The notes under the pieces are model-generated. The model worked only from the letters and a program-made list of their open reading frames with translations, was not told the DNA's origin and searched no databases. The position numbers and the translations under genes were made by a program. Positions 13,601-28,277 of a stretch of 64,000 nucleotides of DNA are shown here, piece after piece; position 1 is the stretch's first letter; the number at the start of each line of letters is the position of its first letter. Origin of the DNA: Mugil cephalus (Eukaryota; Chordata; Actinopteri; Mugiliformes; Mugilidae); contig NC_061773.1 of assembly GCF_022458985.1 (NCBI RefSeq), positions 22,292,001 through 22,356,000 on the forward strand, read 5' to 3'.

Positions 13601-15844
13601 AATTATCACCCAGTCAACATGTGTGCAAAACTGTTTAACTTGTCAGGATGTGTGGTGTTACTAACGTCGCAGATAGCCTTCACACTCCTGTGTCAGACCA
13701 CATCTGCTTTCTGCCAAATTGTGAGCTGGTTTCTCTCTGTGATCCACCGAGTTGAGAATTTCTCTCTAAAATGGAATACAATGTCTGCCTAACGTTTATA
13801 TTTAACCCAGTAGGGTTAGCTCATAGATTGACACCGATCGAAACCTCAGCTAACAGATGAGTAACAGAAGCACTCGTCTTGGTCGTGACAGACTCACATT
13901 TGGAAGAAATTAGGCAGCAAGGAAGCAACAACTTGACGAGGGCATCCAATGGTTCTTTTCACGGAGATATTATAAAGCTAATTCCTAGTACTTACCGGAC
14001 GTGAGCCTCAGCTTTGGTAGCTGCTTTGTGGTACTGTTCAGCCGTCTGATTGTAGATGTCCAAGTTCTGAAAATAAAGACACAGCGAGAGAAATCAAGGA
14101 AAGAAATCATCATCAGGAATCAATTCAAGGAATTGTACAGCCTGGTGCAGTCATACGACATTTGGATTTCATTATGGAGCATGTTTCAAAGGATACAGAG
14201 AAAAACAAATGCTCTGTATGCAATTGGATAGTTCTACAACCAATTAGAGCCATTTTGTTAGAAACAAATTCAGCTCCATGACGTCCTAAGGATTTAATTG
14301 TCACTGCAGATCGTAAAAAAGGGGCAAAAGTCTTTCCCAACAGAGTGGTTCCAGACCAACTTTGCACTGCAAACATTTTGAAGGGGAGTTTACGTCACTT
14401 TATATCACGAGTATAAACAGGATGTTCAACTAGGCCACTTCTGATGACATGTTTACATGACTTAATATGATCCAACTTTCATTTCACATCATTTCAAAGG
14501 GTTAAAGAAAATACAAACTACTGTATGTCAATGTGCTCAAATCTAGTTCCAGGAATTATACTTTAACAACGCTCACATTTATGTAAAATTAACATATTTC
14601 CAAACATTTTTTTTTTTTTTTTACTTAATTCAAGCTGTAATAAGCCAGCAACGATAAGCAAAATGCACAAAGCACATGGGAAATCATATTGGTTAAATTA
14701 GTGACCTTTGAATTTTACAGCCTGCTTACAAATCTGAACATTGATGGCCTGTTGGTACTCCATAATGTTTTATTTCATGCAAGAAACACTGGCATTTAAA
14801 TAGCAATTACAACTCAGATGCAGCTTGTGCCTAGAGGGCACGAACATATACAGCACAGGAATAATCAGTGTTAACTACTTAGCATCGTGATTTGAGCTAC
14901 TCACAGGGTGATGTAGTGAATTTAAAGTGTGTAAGAGATGCAGATATCTAGTCACGGTTTAAAAAAAAGAAAAAAAAAGGCCATTTAAAATGATTAACTC
15001 TGTGAGAACGATGGCCATCTTTCAGGCTTTGCATTGAAACCGATGAAATGCAGTTTGTCTAGAATACCCCAAACACAAACCGAATCTCCCTCGCCACCCT
15101 CTCATAAACATTCACCGCGCAGTAATCACCATTTTAAACCAATAAACGCAGCGTTCAAGCTTTTACTTAATTATTCTCCATATTCCCAATAGATGGAGTG
15201 ATAGGAGAGGAAGATAATTGAAGTGACTGAGAAGAGAAGAGATGGGATCAAACACAAACCTCCCCCACAATTCTTAGCCCTCTACTCCTCTGGTGCCCCC
15301 AAGTCATTTTCATATCTCATTATTTCAAACTGATCTGCAGACATGCTATTCCTGATCCGAATGTCTGGTGTTGGAGAAGACTCAAGTAATGTCATACCAA
15401 TTTTTCCTTAATCCTATCTCCGGTTATTCACTACAATGTAACAATTTGCCCCTCTATCATTTTCTTTCTTTGGTTCTTTAAAGAAAAGACAGAAAATTGA
15501 AGTCATGAGGATAGGATGGAGGAGTGCACTTGAATAGAGCACTGACTCAAGTATCCATCGTGTTACTTGTAAATGCGGGTAATGTGGTTTTGACAAGGAA
15601 AAAGTTTGCATGGCCAAAAGAAAAGATGCATCAATATTTATCTTTATATCTTGAACTGCCCAATGTGAGTTCAAACATATTATGGAGTATAACGGTACAT
15701 AGAACTCTGTGAGACAATTTCCAAGACCACACAAGAGGAATCAAAAACTAAAACTTGATAAAAATGTGGATAGAATCCGTTGACGAAGCTCATTGGGACA
15801 TAAAAGAATACTTCCAACCACAGTTCAGTTTTAATCTATAATGT

Positions 15845-15880
<36 letters not shown>

Positions 15881-18101
15881 CAGGTTTGGGTTTTGTGACA
15901 GTAATTCGAATGTGGAAATGCCAAATATAGTCTTTATCCCTGCAAGTTTTGCCTTCTCACTGTGCTGTATTGGATTAATGCAGGAATCGGGATTAGATTC
16001 TTCTTGTCACCAAGTCTCCCCATAACTAATGTATGGGCTAGGCTTAAATACCACACCTTGAAAGTGGGTCTCCAGAGATTATAAGTATACTTCATCAAAG
16101 CATGTACCTTTGGTACAAAAGACAGCTAAAGACCTCAGAACCTCTGCTCAGACGTTTCATTGAGCTACTAAGCACTAACCATTGCCTATAATACCTTAAT
16201 TTGTCAGTTTTTTTAATTATTATTTTTTTTCTTTTAAAAAAACAAGCCCTGGAATCACAGACATTAAAGACTCAGTTCTTGTTTGAGGGAAGCTTAAACT
16301 TGGCTGGCTACGTACTGGCTGGCTCCTTGGGAATATGTGAAAAGAAGTTAACGACATGATAGTGGCTTAGCCTTTAGCCAGGGGTCAAAGGCTCAGGGGG
16401 CAGACTCAGCAGAGGAAAGCTGAGCTGAAACTTGAAAGTCTGAGGATGCCTTGTGGGACATCCAGTGCTCGAGCAAAGATAAAAAAAAAAAAAAAAAAAA
16501 TGACTTCATAGGAGCTTAAACCCATGGGTGGCTCTGATTATGCAGGACATAGAGCAGCAGCAGGGGAAGCAGTGAGTAGATGGTATGAAGGTAAAGTGAA
16601 CTTGTAGTTACAGCAGGCAGAGACTTAATGAAGGCTCAGGTCCATTAAGTGTTGCAGTACACTTGCACCTGTGCTTCGCTTACAGTGAAATGCTGGCTGC
16701 GAGAAAGGTCAATTGGTGTGTACTACCAAAGTACAGACATGAAGGTTGAGGAGGGGTCAGAGAGTGGTTAATAAAGTGCTCCCGATCTAAAATAGCCAAA
16801 CAAATGAACAGGCCAGGGCATGCACCGCGGAAGTCGCGGATCCCCTGCGACTTAATGGAATGCAATAACAAAAGTGTAATTACTTATAATGCAGCCATTC
16901 ACAGAAAATAACGCTTTGTAAATCATGTGTGCTTGAAGGATAAATGAGAAGAAATTCATATTTCAAGCTAAAGCATCGCAGCGCACTCATTCAAAGGTAC
17001 ATTAAGAGTGAAACGTCTCTCTGTTTTTATCCAAGAAGATTAACAAAATGGTTATTTGACGGTTATGTGAGAAATAGGGCACTAGAAATTACTAATACAG
17101 CTATTATATCTCCGGTCATGCCAATAAAAAAGAAATAAGGGGAAAATGAGGAAAAGGGAAGTGCGATGGCCGTGTTTGGACCGGTAGGTACAGCTTATCC
17201 AGCTGACACGTTTCAGGGACCGTCACGCTGTTTTGTGTTCGTGTGTTGCAACATGTTATTTTGTGTGTGCTGACAGAACAGACCCCAAGCAACAGCCCCA
17301 GCTCAGCTCTCACGACTCGAGAGAAGTGGTGCCATTATCACTGGCATACACACTCTGAGCTCTTCGCAGTCATTTCCACCCGTGGGGACAAAAACCCAAT
17401 GTGGAGAGACAGAAAGGGGTTGATAACCCTCAATGGGGAGAACGAGGTTTTGGGGTTGCTGGAAAGGCTCATTGAGGGGATTACCGTGGGTGCACGAGTG
17501 CTGTGTTTCTGCATAAGCTCGCATAGATACAGGTGTGTGACTAAATCTTTGTTTGTGTGTGAAGGGTTGTGTTCAGAGGGATCCTCGCATGCACTCTTGT
17601 CTGAACACACTCTCCGGGGAGCTGTGGACTCAGATGGGCTGATGTCAGGATTTCAAGGGAGGGGTTGTTTCACGCTGCAGGCTTGGACGAAGGCGGATTA
17701 AATTTTTTTTTTTTTTTTTTTGGAAGGAGAAGTTGACAAAGAAGGAAAGAGGGGATTAAAAGGGGTGAATTTTAAACTAAGACTTGTTTACAGAGTCACA
17801 GGGTATGTTACCACGGGAAGACAGATATGCTCCACCTGTACACTGCGGAGAGATTAGGGAGTCATCCAAAAATAATTGAGAGAGAGAGAGCGAGAGAAAG
17901 AGGGAGGAAAGGATTGGGAAAGAGGAGAATTAGAGGATGTACTGGTATGTTCACAAGGGCGTTGCAGTCTCTATGTGTGCGTACATGTACAATGTGCGTG
18001 TGTGTGTGAAGGGGAGTGGAAATTTAAAGTTGTGCAGCGGATTGGGGACTCTTGGACAACTCTGAAACGACAACGTGCACCGAAACCTGTCACATTAACC
18101 A

Positions 18102-18154
<53 letters not shown>

Positions 18155-21100
18155 GCTGTCTCCCCATTTGTGTGTCAGTAGTGGACTCAAACAGCATCCA
18201 CAGACTTTAGACAAACATGGTTATCGCCATTCATCCCTTAGGCAAACTGGACATTAGAGAGTTTGTGTGCGTTTTCACACAGGTAATCAACCACAAACAC
18301 ACACGCGCACGCGCTTATATACAGGGTCATTGGTCAATTAGAGGAGGCTGCTGGTGAGCCAAAGCAAAATGTTGATTCAAGGGAAGATCACACATCAATT
18401 ACCAGTGGATTTAGCTTCTAATCTACCTCCTCTTACCTTTGACTTAAATGTTTGGCTCAGATCATCAAAACATCCAAATAAGACTGGATAAAAAATTGCA
18501 CGTGCGTGGCTGTCTGTTCTGTGCACGCGCCTCTTTCCCAACAAAAACCAATGTAGTCGTTTGGAAAAGCTCCAGCCTATGAGATTCCCAATGGCATAAG
18601 AACACGGACTAATATTCAATTAACAATGTCCTTTGTCTGCAAACAGAAACCGTGTCAGTGCGAAATTGTGAAAAGCTTTCTTCGAGACACGATTTAAATC
18701 ATAGTTTATGTTTCAACCGTTTCGGTTTGCATTTATGTGTGTACATAAGCAGTCTTAGTCTCAATATTCAATATTTAAGTGGTCATTCATTTCAGCCCAG
18801 CTGGAAATTTGCAACAGGTATGAGAGAGTGGAAAGGAGGAAAGATAGCAGGGAAATGGAGAGGGGGGGGCATAAAAGGAAGTGTGGATGAATGGAGTGGA
18901 AGGAAACGAAGGGGGAAGGTGGACGCCAGCTCAGGACGGACTGTCTGTTTAATGCACAGTCCATATAGCCTCTTTATCTCTCCCTCTCCGACTCCCTCAT
19001 CCACATGCAGGTCAGCTGCGAGCGAGCGAGGGGAGGGGTGGGAGAAAAGATAGAAAAAGGGACTGCGGCGGCAAGCAGAGAAAGATAGAGCATCCTGCAC
19101 TCTTCTGCCAATCAGTCGCCTCCGTCAAGCATTGCAGTATGTGCTGCTTGCTGCATGGCGTGCTGGGCTCTTCCATTTAACTTGGCTATGTAAAAGGTTT
19201 TTCAGAGGCCTAAAGGAGGCGAGTGCCAGAGACCAGATAAGGTCCCCCGTCTGCCTGATGGGCCCTGCCGCAGGGAGGGAGAGACGGAGGGGAGGGCTGG
19301 AGAGGGAGTCGAGTCCCAAAGAGTGTCTAGTGAATATTTGAGGGAGAGCTGTGGGTATAAGAGGTGAAAGCAGAGTATTGGTGAGGGGGGAAAAGGCTGT
19401 GAGTGTGTGTGTCTCTACCTGTTACCTTTTCATTTCTTTACTGTGTAAAGAAGTTCACTTCAACATATCCTGGACAAAAGAAAAGAAAATATTTGTGCCA
19501 TCTCTCCTCTGCTTATGGCCTCCGCAATCTGGTTACTTCCCCTCTGTTCTTTACTTCATCCTGTAGTTTTACTCTCATGCTTCTTGTCCTTCCAGCCTTT
19601 TGCACATCCCTGAGAGCCACTTTTCTGCTTCCAAATTACTCTCCAGTGCCAGACTCGCTGCTCACAAAGTCTTTTAACAAATCTGTCCAAGTTAACTTTG
19701 TACAACACAAGCAAGCTTTTTCAAGCCAATGTCTCTTACAGGGAGCACAATATCGACAACGCATTAGCGCTCAGGTTAAGGGGACATGGGACATAATTTC
19801 TTAAAAGCACCCAACAAGGCACTTTCATTTTGTTCTATTTTGCGAAAAAACCACATGGTTGCTGGTTACAGGACATCGTGATGATAAAAGCACAGCACAT
19901 TTCAATAGGCTGCGGAAGCTGCCTGTGAAATCTCTCTTGAGTGCTGGTCCATCAACAGCATGTCGTGACTCTCAGCTGCGTGCTGAAACATTCAATTCAT
20001 TTACATTCACATACTGACACTGGTATGTGGGTTTGACATTTCCAAGATAGGGAAGAGTGTCTTGTATTTCAACAAGAGTTTAATCTCCAAGGAGAGTGAG
20101 TAATATGTCACTTTAAGATTTGTTTTGATATTTCTAATGTGTGAAGACATCCTGCAGGCTTTTCAGTGGCAGCTGTTATATGTGTCACAAATTTCACATC
20201 ACAGCACCTCGCTCACGAAAAAAAAAAAAAAAACTCTCCAAAGAAAGAAGCCATTTAAAAAAAAACATTTAAATTCAGATTGCTTTACGTAAGTTAATGT
20301 CACACAGCAAGGGGACAGGTTTTGTGGGCCGTCCTTTGCTGATAAGCAGCTTGGAACGCGGTGATTATAAAGCATTTAACGGACACTTCCACGGAGAAAT
20401 ACTTTCGATGAGCTCTAGTTTTCCTTCACATAGATAAATCTACATGTTTAGATGATGAAAAGTGGCCTTTACCTTTTTCTCCATTATTTCTAATTGCTCT
20501 TTGTAGAAATTGGACAGGGTGGCCAGCTCCTTTTCTTTTGCCTCCAGTCTTTTGGCCTGAGAAAAAGAACAAAAGACGACAAAATCATTACAAATATGAG
20601 GTATATGAAAAAAAAGAGGCTATAGAAGAACAGCTGTTCATGTAAAATGTATATAAGGTGGTTATTACACTGCAAAAATAAGGGTAATATGGAAATAAGT
20701 CAGGCTACTGAAGAGAAAAATAAATAAACAAAATCAATTGGCATTTTTACATTCACATTTATGAAGAGAGAAGTGCTGGTCAATGGATTAAATCAACATA
20801 CGTGCGTCCTTTCCTAATAAGCATGCAGCACACATTTGCTGTGTGGTACCAACCGATGGTAAAAGCCGAAGAAAAGAAGCCACCTGTTCTATTCAGCGGC
20901 AAAAAGACAGGTTTCTGGTAAATATAGCCCAGAAGACAACTCTAAATGCACATCTCACATATGACATCAAAGAGAACGGAAAGTATCAATCAGCTCTACT
21001 TCTTATTCAAGCACAACAATAACCACCATGCACGGTTTTTTAAATCACACACTACAGTGTGAATGACTACACTTTGGGGCATACATATGATCACCTAATA

Positions 21101-23312
21101 TAGTTACTATAGCATTACATTTGGAAGAAAGCGCTGATTCCACATTTCACGTGGCCTTTAGGTTTCCCATAGGAGCGACAGGAAGTGTGCAAAAAGTGAA
21201 AAAATGCAAAAAAATGAATAAATAAATGAAAACGTCAGATACATTTTTTCACATGCAAACAACAGATTCAACAACACGTACATTTTGGGAAACGATGATA
21301 TGTATGATTGCACCTTCCTTTAAGTGTGTGGTAATAGCACAAAATTGCATGTTTATCCTTTTCAAAGCAGAGTTTTTCTAGGAACGTATTATGTGTCGCC
21401 TCACCCACGCACTATTCTATAGGTGCATCATAATGCCATGAATGTGTAATGACTGATGAAGAGGTATAACAAGCTAAGAAACAACTGCGCTACAAAGTAA
21501 CACAAAAATGATCGCTATTCACTGGTGGGTCCATGTAATGTAATGAAACTTACAAAACTACTCAGGCGGCATGAGACTCGCGCAGCTGTAGCAGCGGCTG
21601 GCATGGCATCGCTGGCGTTAGGATGAGGTGAAAGGCTCTAATAAGCGCGCTGAACCGAGCTTTGACAGGCGGCAAGACGGCGGACAGGCTGTAGGATGAC
21701 CCCAGAGTTTGGGTCATGGCGTAGCAGCATGCAAGCAGAGGGAGAGAGGAGGAGGCAAACATCAAAAAGTTAAACTGCGAAAACAAGTTGCCAGTTCGGC
21801 TCGGAGCTAGAGACAGAACATGCACTTTTAAGGGAAGAATCTGGAGGAGTTAATGCAACTTCTGCAATGAAAACCCTTCAGCGGTTTAATATAAATAGTT
21901 TGAAATGGATTAAGGAAAATACATTTTTTTTTGCAAATGAATGAATTAAAATAAATCGTGAATAAAGACAGAGGAGTAAGGAGGAGCTTTAGCAGAGCTG
22001 CAGATACAAAGCAACAGTACAAGAATACGTGCGTAAAGCAAAGAAAGGAAGCAGTGTGATGGCATGAAGCACCTGACTGTAAATACTTTGGTGCAGCTGG
22101 CTTTCAAGCACACTTCAGTGCCGTGATTCTTCTTCACTGTGCTCAGCATCGCTGAGCATTAGCGATCCGCCTCATTTCAAATCCAGTCACAACATAAATA
22201 ACTGTCACAACAGAAATGTTCTCCAGGAACACAGAAGAAATCTTTTTTTTTTTTCTTTTTGCATGTACAGATTCACGTCAGCCGACACCAGCTCTATTTT
22301 CAGGACCATGCATCCAAACCGGCTGAAATGAACAAACCGGTTTGAACTTCAATGGCATTGAGCTGAACTGTACCGTTGCACAAACAACCTTGGGGGTTAG
22401 TTGGGGATTTTGGTCTTTTACACGCATTCGTCAAAGATTTGGTCACGCTGCGAAGAGTGTGCGGCACATCAAAGAGGAACCCTCAACAACAGCTGTAAAA
22501 TCCGAATTGCGTGTGATGGCAGAATTGCATCACATTATAAATAGATACTTCTATGCGGATGGTTTGCGGGGGAAGGTTGAATTCTTTCTAGCATGCACTC
22601 ATGTAATCTGTATAGGTCGACATATGTGAGCCTGATTGTCAATTAGCGCTCATGACGGGCACTCATGAACACATATTATTTCTAAGCAATGTGGGTAATG
22701 AGTGAAGCTGTGCTACAGCAGCATGAACACGATATGGTGCATGAACACAATGAAAAACTCGCTGCGAATGAGGAAGGAGTGTGTGGTGGAAATAGGGCCT
22801 GGATTTATGTAGCACTGGAGGAGAAAGAAAGTGTGTATCATGAAAAGGCACATACACACACACCATACCATGGCATAGTCATGACTGATTACTGCACCCA
22901 GTGCATTAGTGCGAGTGATATAGATCAGGTAGAATAACATCTTTCTTGTCTGATTTACTGATCTCCTGTGCTCTTTGCTGATACGGTGGATAGAAGCTCG
23001 CAGACACACAGTGATTGACATTACATGTATTGTAGTCCAATCTAATCTTATCCTTACTCCGCAGACGCGAGCATCCCCGAAGAGCACATCTGCAAATTCC
23101 TATATTGTGCTCACTGCGGTTTTTCTTTCTACAGAAGCTGTTTGATGCTTAAGGGATGTGTGTGTTTGTGTGTAAAATCACCTCTGCCGGCAGCACAGAT
23201 GATGTGTAATTTTCTAGCTGAATACCTCCCAAAGTGTTGTTGTGTGGAATGGTGGCGGCAGCACACTCGCAGCCTCGCTTTAACGCACAATGAAAACATG
23301 ACATTTGAATAG

Positions 23313-23401
<89 letters not shown>

Positions 23402-25432
23402 GGGAGGGAGGGAGGGAGGGAGGGAGGAAGAGCGTGAAAAGTTAAAAAAGCCGGCTCTGGCAATGGTAGTGTTGCTTACCCAGGCATCCAAATCTGCTGG
23501 CTAGGAGAGAGAGAAGGAACCGGGGTTAGTGAGACACTAGAGGGTATGGGAAAAGCACAGCAGAGCAGAAAAAAAAAAAAAAAAAAACAAGTATATAATG
23601 GTCGTGAAGAAGGGAGGTGGGGCGAGATGAATAAAAGGAAAGGGACAGCCAGAAATTACGCGCGGAACGGGAGAACATGCAGAAAAGAGAAAGCGATAAC
23701 TGTAGGAGACATGTGAATTGGAAAGAGGAACAAGAGGGAACATAGTTAGAACAACGTGTTACGGAGTAATCAAAGCTGCACCGTGTTAGGCTGAGGATTA
23801 CTTGTGAGTTATAAAACCCGATTTGCCAGATGTCTGATGTCGTATGGGATGTAATTTTGGCTCCTAACAGTCTCGTAATACATCTAACATTTCCCAGACT
23901 GTTTTCTGTGACGAAGTAACATGTAGTTTTCCAAGGTAATGAAGTATAAAAAAAAAAAAAATCTATTCTCTGCTCTCCGCATTGGTGCCACTGGTAGCCA
24001 CACCCCACACCCATGGCGACCTATATTCCTCATTATTCCTCACTGTCTTGAAAGTGATGAAGCACCTCGATTCTCATTAAGAAAACAGATAAGAAAGAAA
24101 AGGAGAAGATGGTATTCATGTTATAAAATTCACTCATTCATTCTCTGTTATCGCTTGTCAAAGTTAGGGCCTGTGCGGTCGCAAGGGGGCTGGAGCCAGC
24201 TGTCACTGGGCGAGACAGGTCACGGGCCTATCGCAGGGTCAAGAGACAGAGACTCACGCTCAAAGCTACAGCTGGTTTTAACCTAACGAGCACGTCTTCA
24301 TGCAGTTTGGCTCATTGGGCGAAGCGCTAGCAGAACCCTCAACTAAAGTTTGCTCGCGTTAATACGGCGTTTTAATCTGAAAGTGTTCCGGTGAAAAGAA
24401 AACAGCTTTCTGCAGAGTGTGCGTGATACTTCATGTCGGACGACTGTTCCGTCTTGGTTTTTTGTACTCAAATTTCTGCTGTTCAGTGACTTCCATATTT
24501 ATCTGCTGGTTCTGCTGCCTGTCAATACCGGATGAACTGCCCATTTGCGTATGTGCGACGGTAACTCTGCTTGGACAAACTGTCTGAAATGCGTTGCCAC
24601 TGCAAATGGGTTAACTGCGTTAAAATTTTCAATCAGATTAATCATGATGATGGATTAATCTGCATTAACGCAGCCGTAGTAAAAATATAAATGAATAATA
24701 TTTCTGCAGTCCAACCAAGCCGTTGCATGGCCATTGCAATAGTGGTCGCAGCTGAAAAGCTGAAAATACACAGTTTCAAAGTGTTAAGTTTTAGTCTGCA
24801 CAATAATATTTAAAAGGCAGTTATGTTACACAGCATGTGTGTATGTTTACTGCCTTTACAACACCTCTCAGTAGGGCTAGCCAGAACTGAGGGCTATCCG
24901 CTTATATCTGCATTTATGTGATCATTTACAGACTGGTATAAGTCTTCAGTGTAGCCATAAAATTATATTTGACAACATATACTACATGTCACACTACAGC
25001 CAAAGGATTTTAAGACGGACATACTGTGTCTTGCCTCTGCTGCCGAGTGCTCCCAGTCTGGTATTAGACACAGAACAGAAAGGGATAGATTAGAGCAGTA
25101 GGTGGCTCTAATGTTGCCATGCCTCATAAAAACAGCATTCAGTTAAATGAGGTGAACTCACAGAGCCAGTTGCTGCAGAATACATGTTTGTGTGTGTGCG
25201 TGCGTGCGCGTTGCTTAATCTGTGTAACGGATACAGCCGATGCCATCTGTTTAACCTCCCCGCTCTTCAGTGGCAGCCCCTAAAATGAATCTGTGCCCGA
25301 GTGTGTACGAGAGTGTGTGTATATGTGGACCCCAACAGAGCGCTCACAGGAGTGTGGAGGTCCCATTTCCATAGATGACAGACTTTAGGAGAGAGGTGAA
25401 GGGGATTGTTGTGATAGAGATACAGATGCAGA

Positions 25433-25466
<34 letters not shown>

Positions 25467-26800
25467 CTGTTTGCTGCAGTCCATGGGCCGGTGCAGAGAA
25501 TAGCATTTCAGGTACATCCACTCATTGTTTTTGTGGCTGTGAGTTCCCTGATGACCAGTCTGGATCAACTGAGCTAGCAAAAGCTGAGCCAGGATAGTGT
25601 TCCTATTAGACCGAAGCTCATTCCCCAGGATTTTTTATTTATTTATTTATTTTTTTTCACCTAGATTAGGCTACTTCATGTAGTGTGAAAGTAACACAAA
25701 GTTTACTGGGCCGCCCCAGAAGACAGAAATCGCAAATAAACTTCTGTGTGGGTAGATTACGCTACAGGTTACTATGACAACCACACACAACCAATGCCTG
25801 TAAAAATGACTATTGAGACATAATTTAACAGTAGCCAGTAGACGCACCGAGGTTCACATCAACAATTTAACAGCCAACAACCAAGCTCACTTCAAAGCCC
25901 AAGGTATATACGCCGGCTTTATTCCTATTAGGATTCAGAAAGAGTCAGAAAGGAACCACAGTTTGAACTAAAGCTCTCTTTATTTTTTATTTTTTTACAC
26001 AACTATTTTTACTCCAAACAGGCATAACATTATGCTATTTCTGATACTGTGCAGGTCTCCATTGTGCCTCCAAAGTAGTTGTCAACAGAAAGTAGTTAGT
26101 GGGGGTCTTTTTGTCATATTGGTTGGAAGGTTCCTCTGTGGATCTTCCCATAGATACTTGATCAGTTTGGAATCTAGTAAATTTGAAGACCAGGTCAACA
26201 GCTTGTACTGTTCCTAAACTGTTTTTGTGTGTGTGTCTGTGTCAGGCTGCATCCTGCATCCATCAAGGAGTGTTGTTGCCATGGGATGGGGGCCCCTGGT
26301 ATATGCCTAAGAACATTGCATTGTCACAAGGCGACCAATGTTATTTACTTGTTGTGGCCCGTTCGGTGTATGCCGCTTTTCACTGTCTGAACATGTGTAC
26401 CATACTGAAACAATATTGCATTTTGAGATAAATTAAATTAAATTTTATGACAACAAATTGGAGTTCCACAGATTCAATTCATGCCATCCAGAGCTAGAAA
26501 CATCTTACATCAACTTTACAGGCGAGAGCCTTTACAGGTGAGTTTATCAGCAAAGTGAAACGTATGATGTCCTTTATATACAACTACACCTGTTCAATGG
26601 ATCTCAATACGTGTGATTATCTATGCTTAGTTGAATTATGTTTGCTGGGTGTAGCACGAGGGTCACCAGATGCACCAGCTTGGCAACGCTTCATGCTTGA
26701 TTTAGACTTGCAATTTCAACGGTCTGGCAACATGGTGCGAGGGTCTATGTCTCTGTGGGAGCAGCAAACAGAAAAACAGAGGCAGAGACACTTCACTAAG

Positions 26801-26858
<58 letters not shown>

Positions 26859-28246
26859 GTGTGTGTGTGTGTGTGTGTTAGTGTGTGCGTGCATGTACGC
26901 ATGCATGACAGGATGAGACCTTTTGGTCTCCAATACCACCTCACATGGTGAGAAACGCTTCCTTGAAAATCAATTATGTAAATACTGAATTATGCAAATG
27001 GCACATTTGAATAAATCTATGTGTTTGGGGAGAAAAGATTTTGGTGTGGTTTTATACTTGGAATCAGGAGAGGAAAGAGAGAGAGAGAGAGGGAGAGAGA
27101 TGAGGAAAGCGGGCTAAAATGAGGATTAGGCTGGAGAATGTCACTGGCAGACAGTTTGCACAATTTAACTCCTGATTTGGCTTTTTAATTAGGGAGAAAG
27201 AGGTGGAGAGAAAGGGAGAAAGACACAAATACAGGCAGAGAGCAGAGAATAAGAGCTAAATCACTGAGAGCGTTCTTCCTGTCACATCTCACTGGGAACG
27301 AGTACAGTGAGAACATGTGTGGCAGCGTTAAAATCATTTGGTACAACTTTTTTTCCCTTCCTAACTCTTAATTGGTCAGTGCCAATGCTTGGTTAAATGT
27401 TGCATTGGTTATTCAATGTTGCATTGGTCCCCCGCTAACATTAGCAGATGCCTTTTCATGAGTGTGAATTGCAGCAGCACATTTATTGTATTTTAGGACA
27501 GACAAGAGCCAATAATGTATATTAAAAAATTCTTCGTTGTCCAGTTTTGAGTCTAAAGAAAAGTCAGAGTGTCACTTCATTAATTAGTGATTCATTAATA
27601 ATCATCCTATGACTCACAAACTCAAGGCCATTTGTATTTGTATTATCTATCAGAATTGGCCCCCATGTATTTTGCATGTGCACCATTATACTACAAATAC
27701 CAGACTTCCCTCAATATAACGGTGGGGAAACACTGTATATGGTAGAGAATATATTTTTCCCCCCTTCAGTACTGCACAAAGTGACCTACACAATATCACA
27801 GCACTCTTTCTAACTTCTGCTTGAAGTTGTTAATGCTTTCATCTCGACACACTGCCGTCAGTTTTTCGTTATCGTTTGCCAATGCAACACCTACCGGCAA
27901 ACGGAGGCTTTTGAGGGAGCCTGCGTCAGAGTCGGAGGGTTATTAACACAGCCACTCCAAATGCACAACCCCATGTCGGGAGAACAGAGCACATACATAT
28001 GCATGAATCATCACACTAACACCTGTGGGCGACGTGCACACCTTCACACACTCGCAAGAGAAGCCCCACAAACACAAAATACGCATGCGCACGCGGTACA
28101 GTAGAGATACCAATGGCATGAATTGGTTAGTCTAGCTGTTTGCTCATTAAATGTGTGTTTTAGTCACATAGCCGAGGGAGGTTAAATGAATTAACACTTC
28201 ATAATCGCCTGCTTTGCCACCCCAGACTGTCACAGAGACAGATAGC

Positions 28247-28277
<31 letters not shown>

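Larger units (their letters stand above)
4663..13995. other. chchd6 intron between exons 6 and 7
   Basis: Non-coding intron of about 9.3 kb. It holds a degenerate inverted-repeat transposon at 4921-5275, CA/GT-rich DNA at 6780-7170, a LINE fragment near 9246-9533 and a TIR element at 9733-10281. The remainder shows no feature I can support. Confidence 0.6.
14067..20472. other. chchd6 intron between exons 5 and 6
   Basis: Non-coding intron of about 6.4 kb. It has GT and CA microsatellites at 15849-15879 and 18105-18152, poly-A/T runs at 14607-14622, 16481-16500 and 17702-17721, and purine-rich DNA at 17870-17935 and 18820-19290. The 152-codon plus-strand open frame at 17243-17701 has no recognisable domain. 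Confidence 0.6.

Noticed and set aside
17243..17701. 152-codon plus-strand open frame in a chchd6 intron
   Set aside because: No domain, signal or conserved-looking motif; overlapping frames on the other strand are equally open.
23129..23491. Open frames of 104-120 codons with long Ser-Leu repeats
   Set aside because: Produced by translating the GA microsatellite; no protein evidence. Only the small end at 23480-23500 matters, as a microexon.
23526..24014. 162-codon minus-strand open frame
   Set aside because: Built from poly-Phe (A-runs) and Ser/Leu-rich low complexity; no family resemblance.
24350..24680. Possible hAT-like element with GCGTTAA/TTAACGC ends
   Set aside because: Words such as GATTAATCATGATGATGG look transposon-like, but I could not define ends or a target duplication.
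26555..26944. Cys-Val and His-Thr repeat open frames
   Set aside because: Reading through the GT/CA microsatellite.
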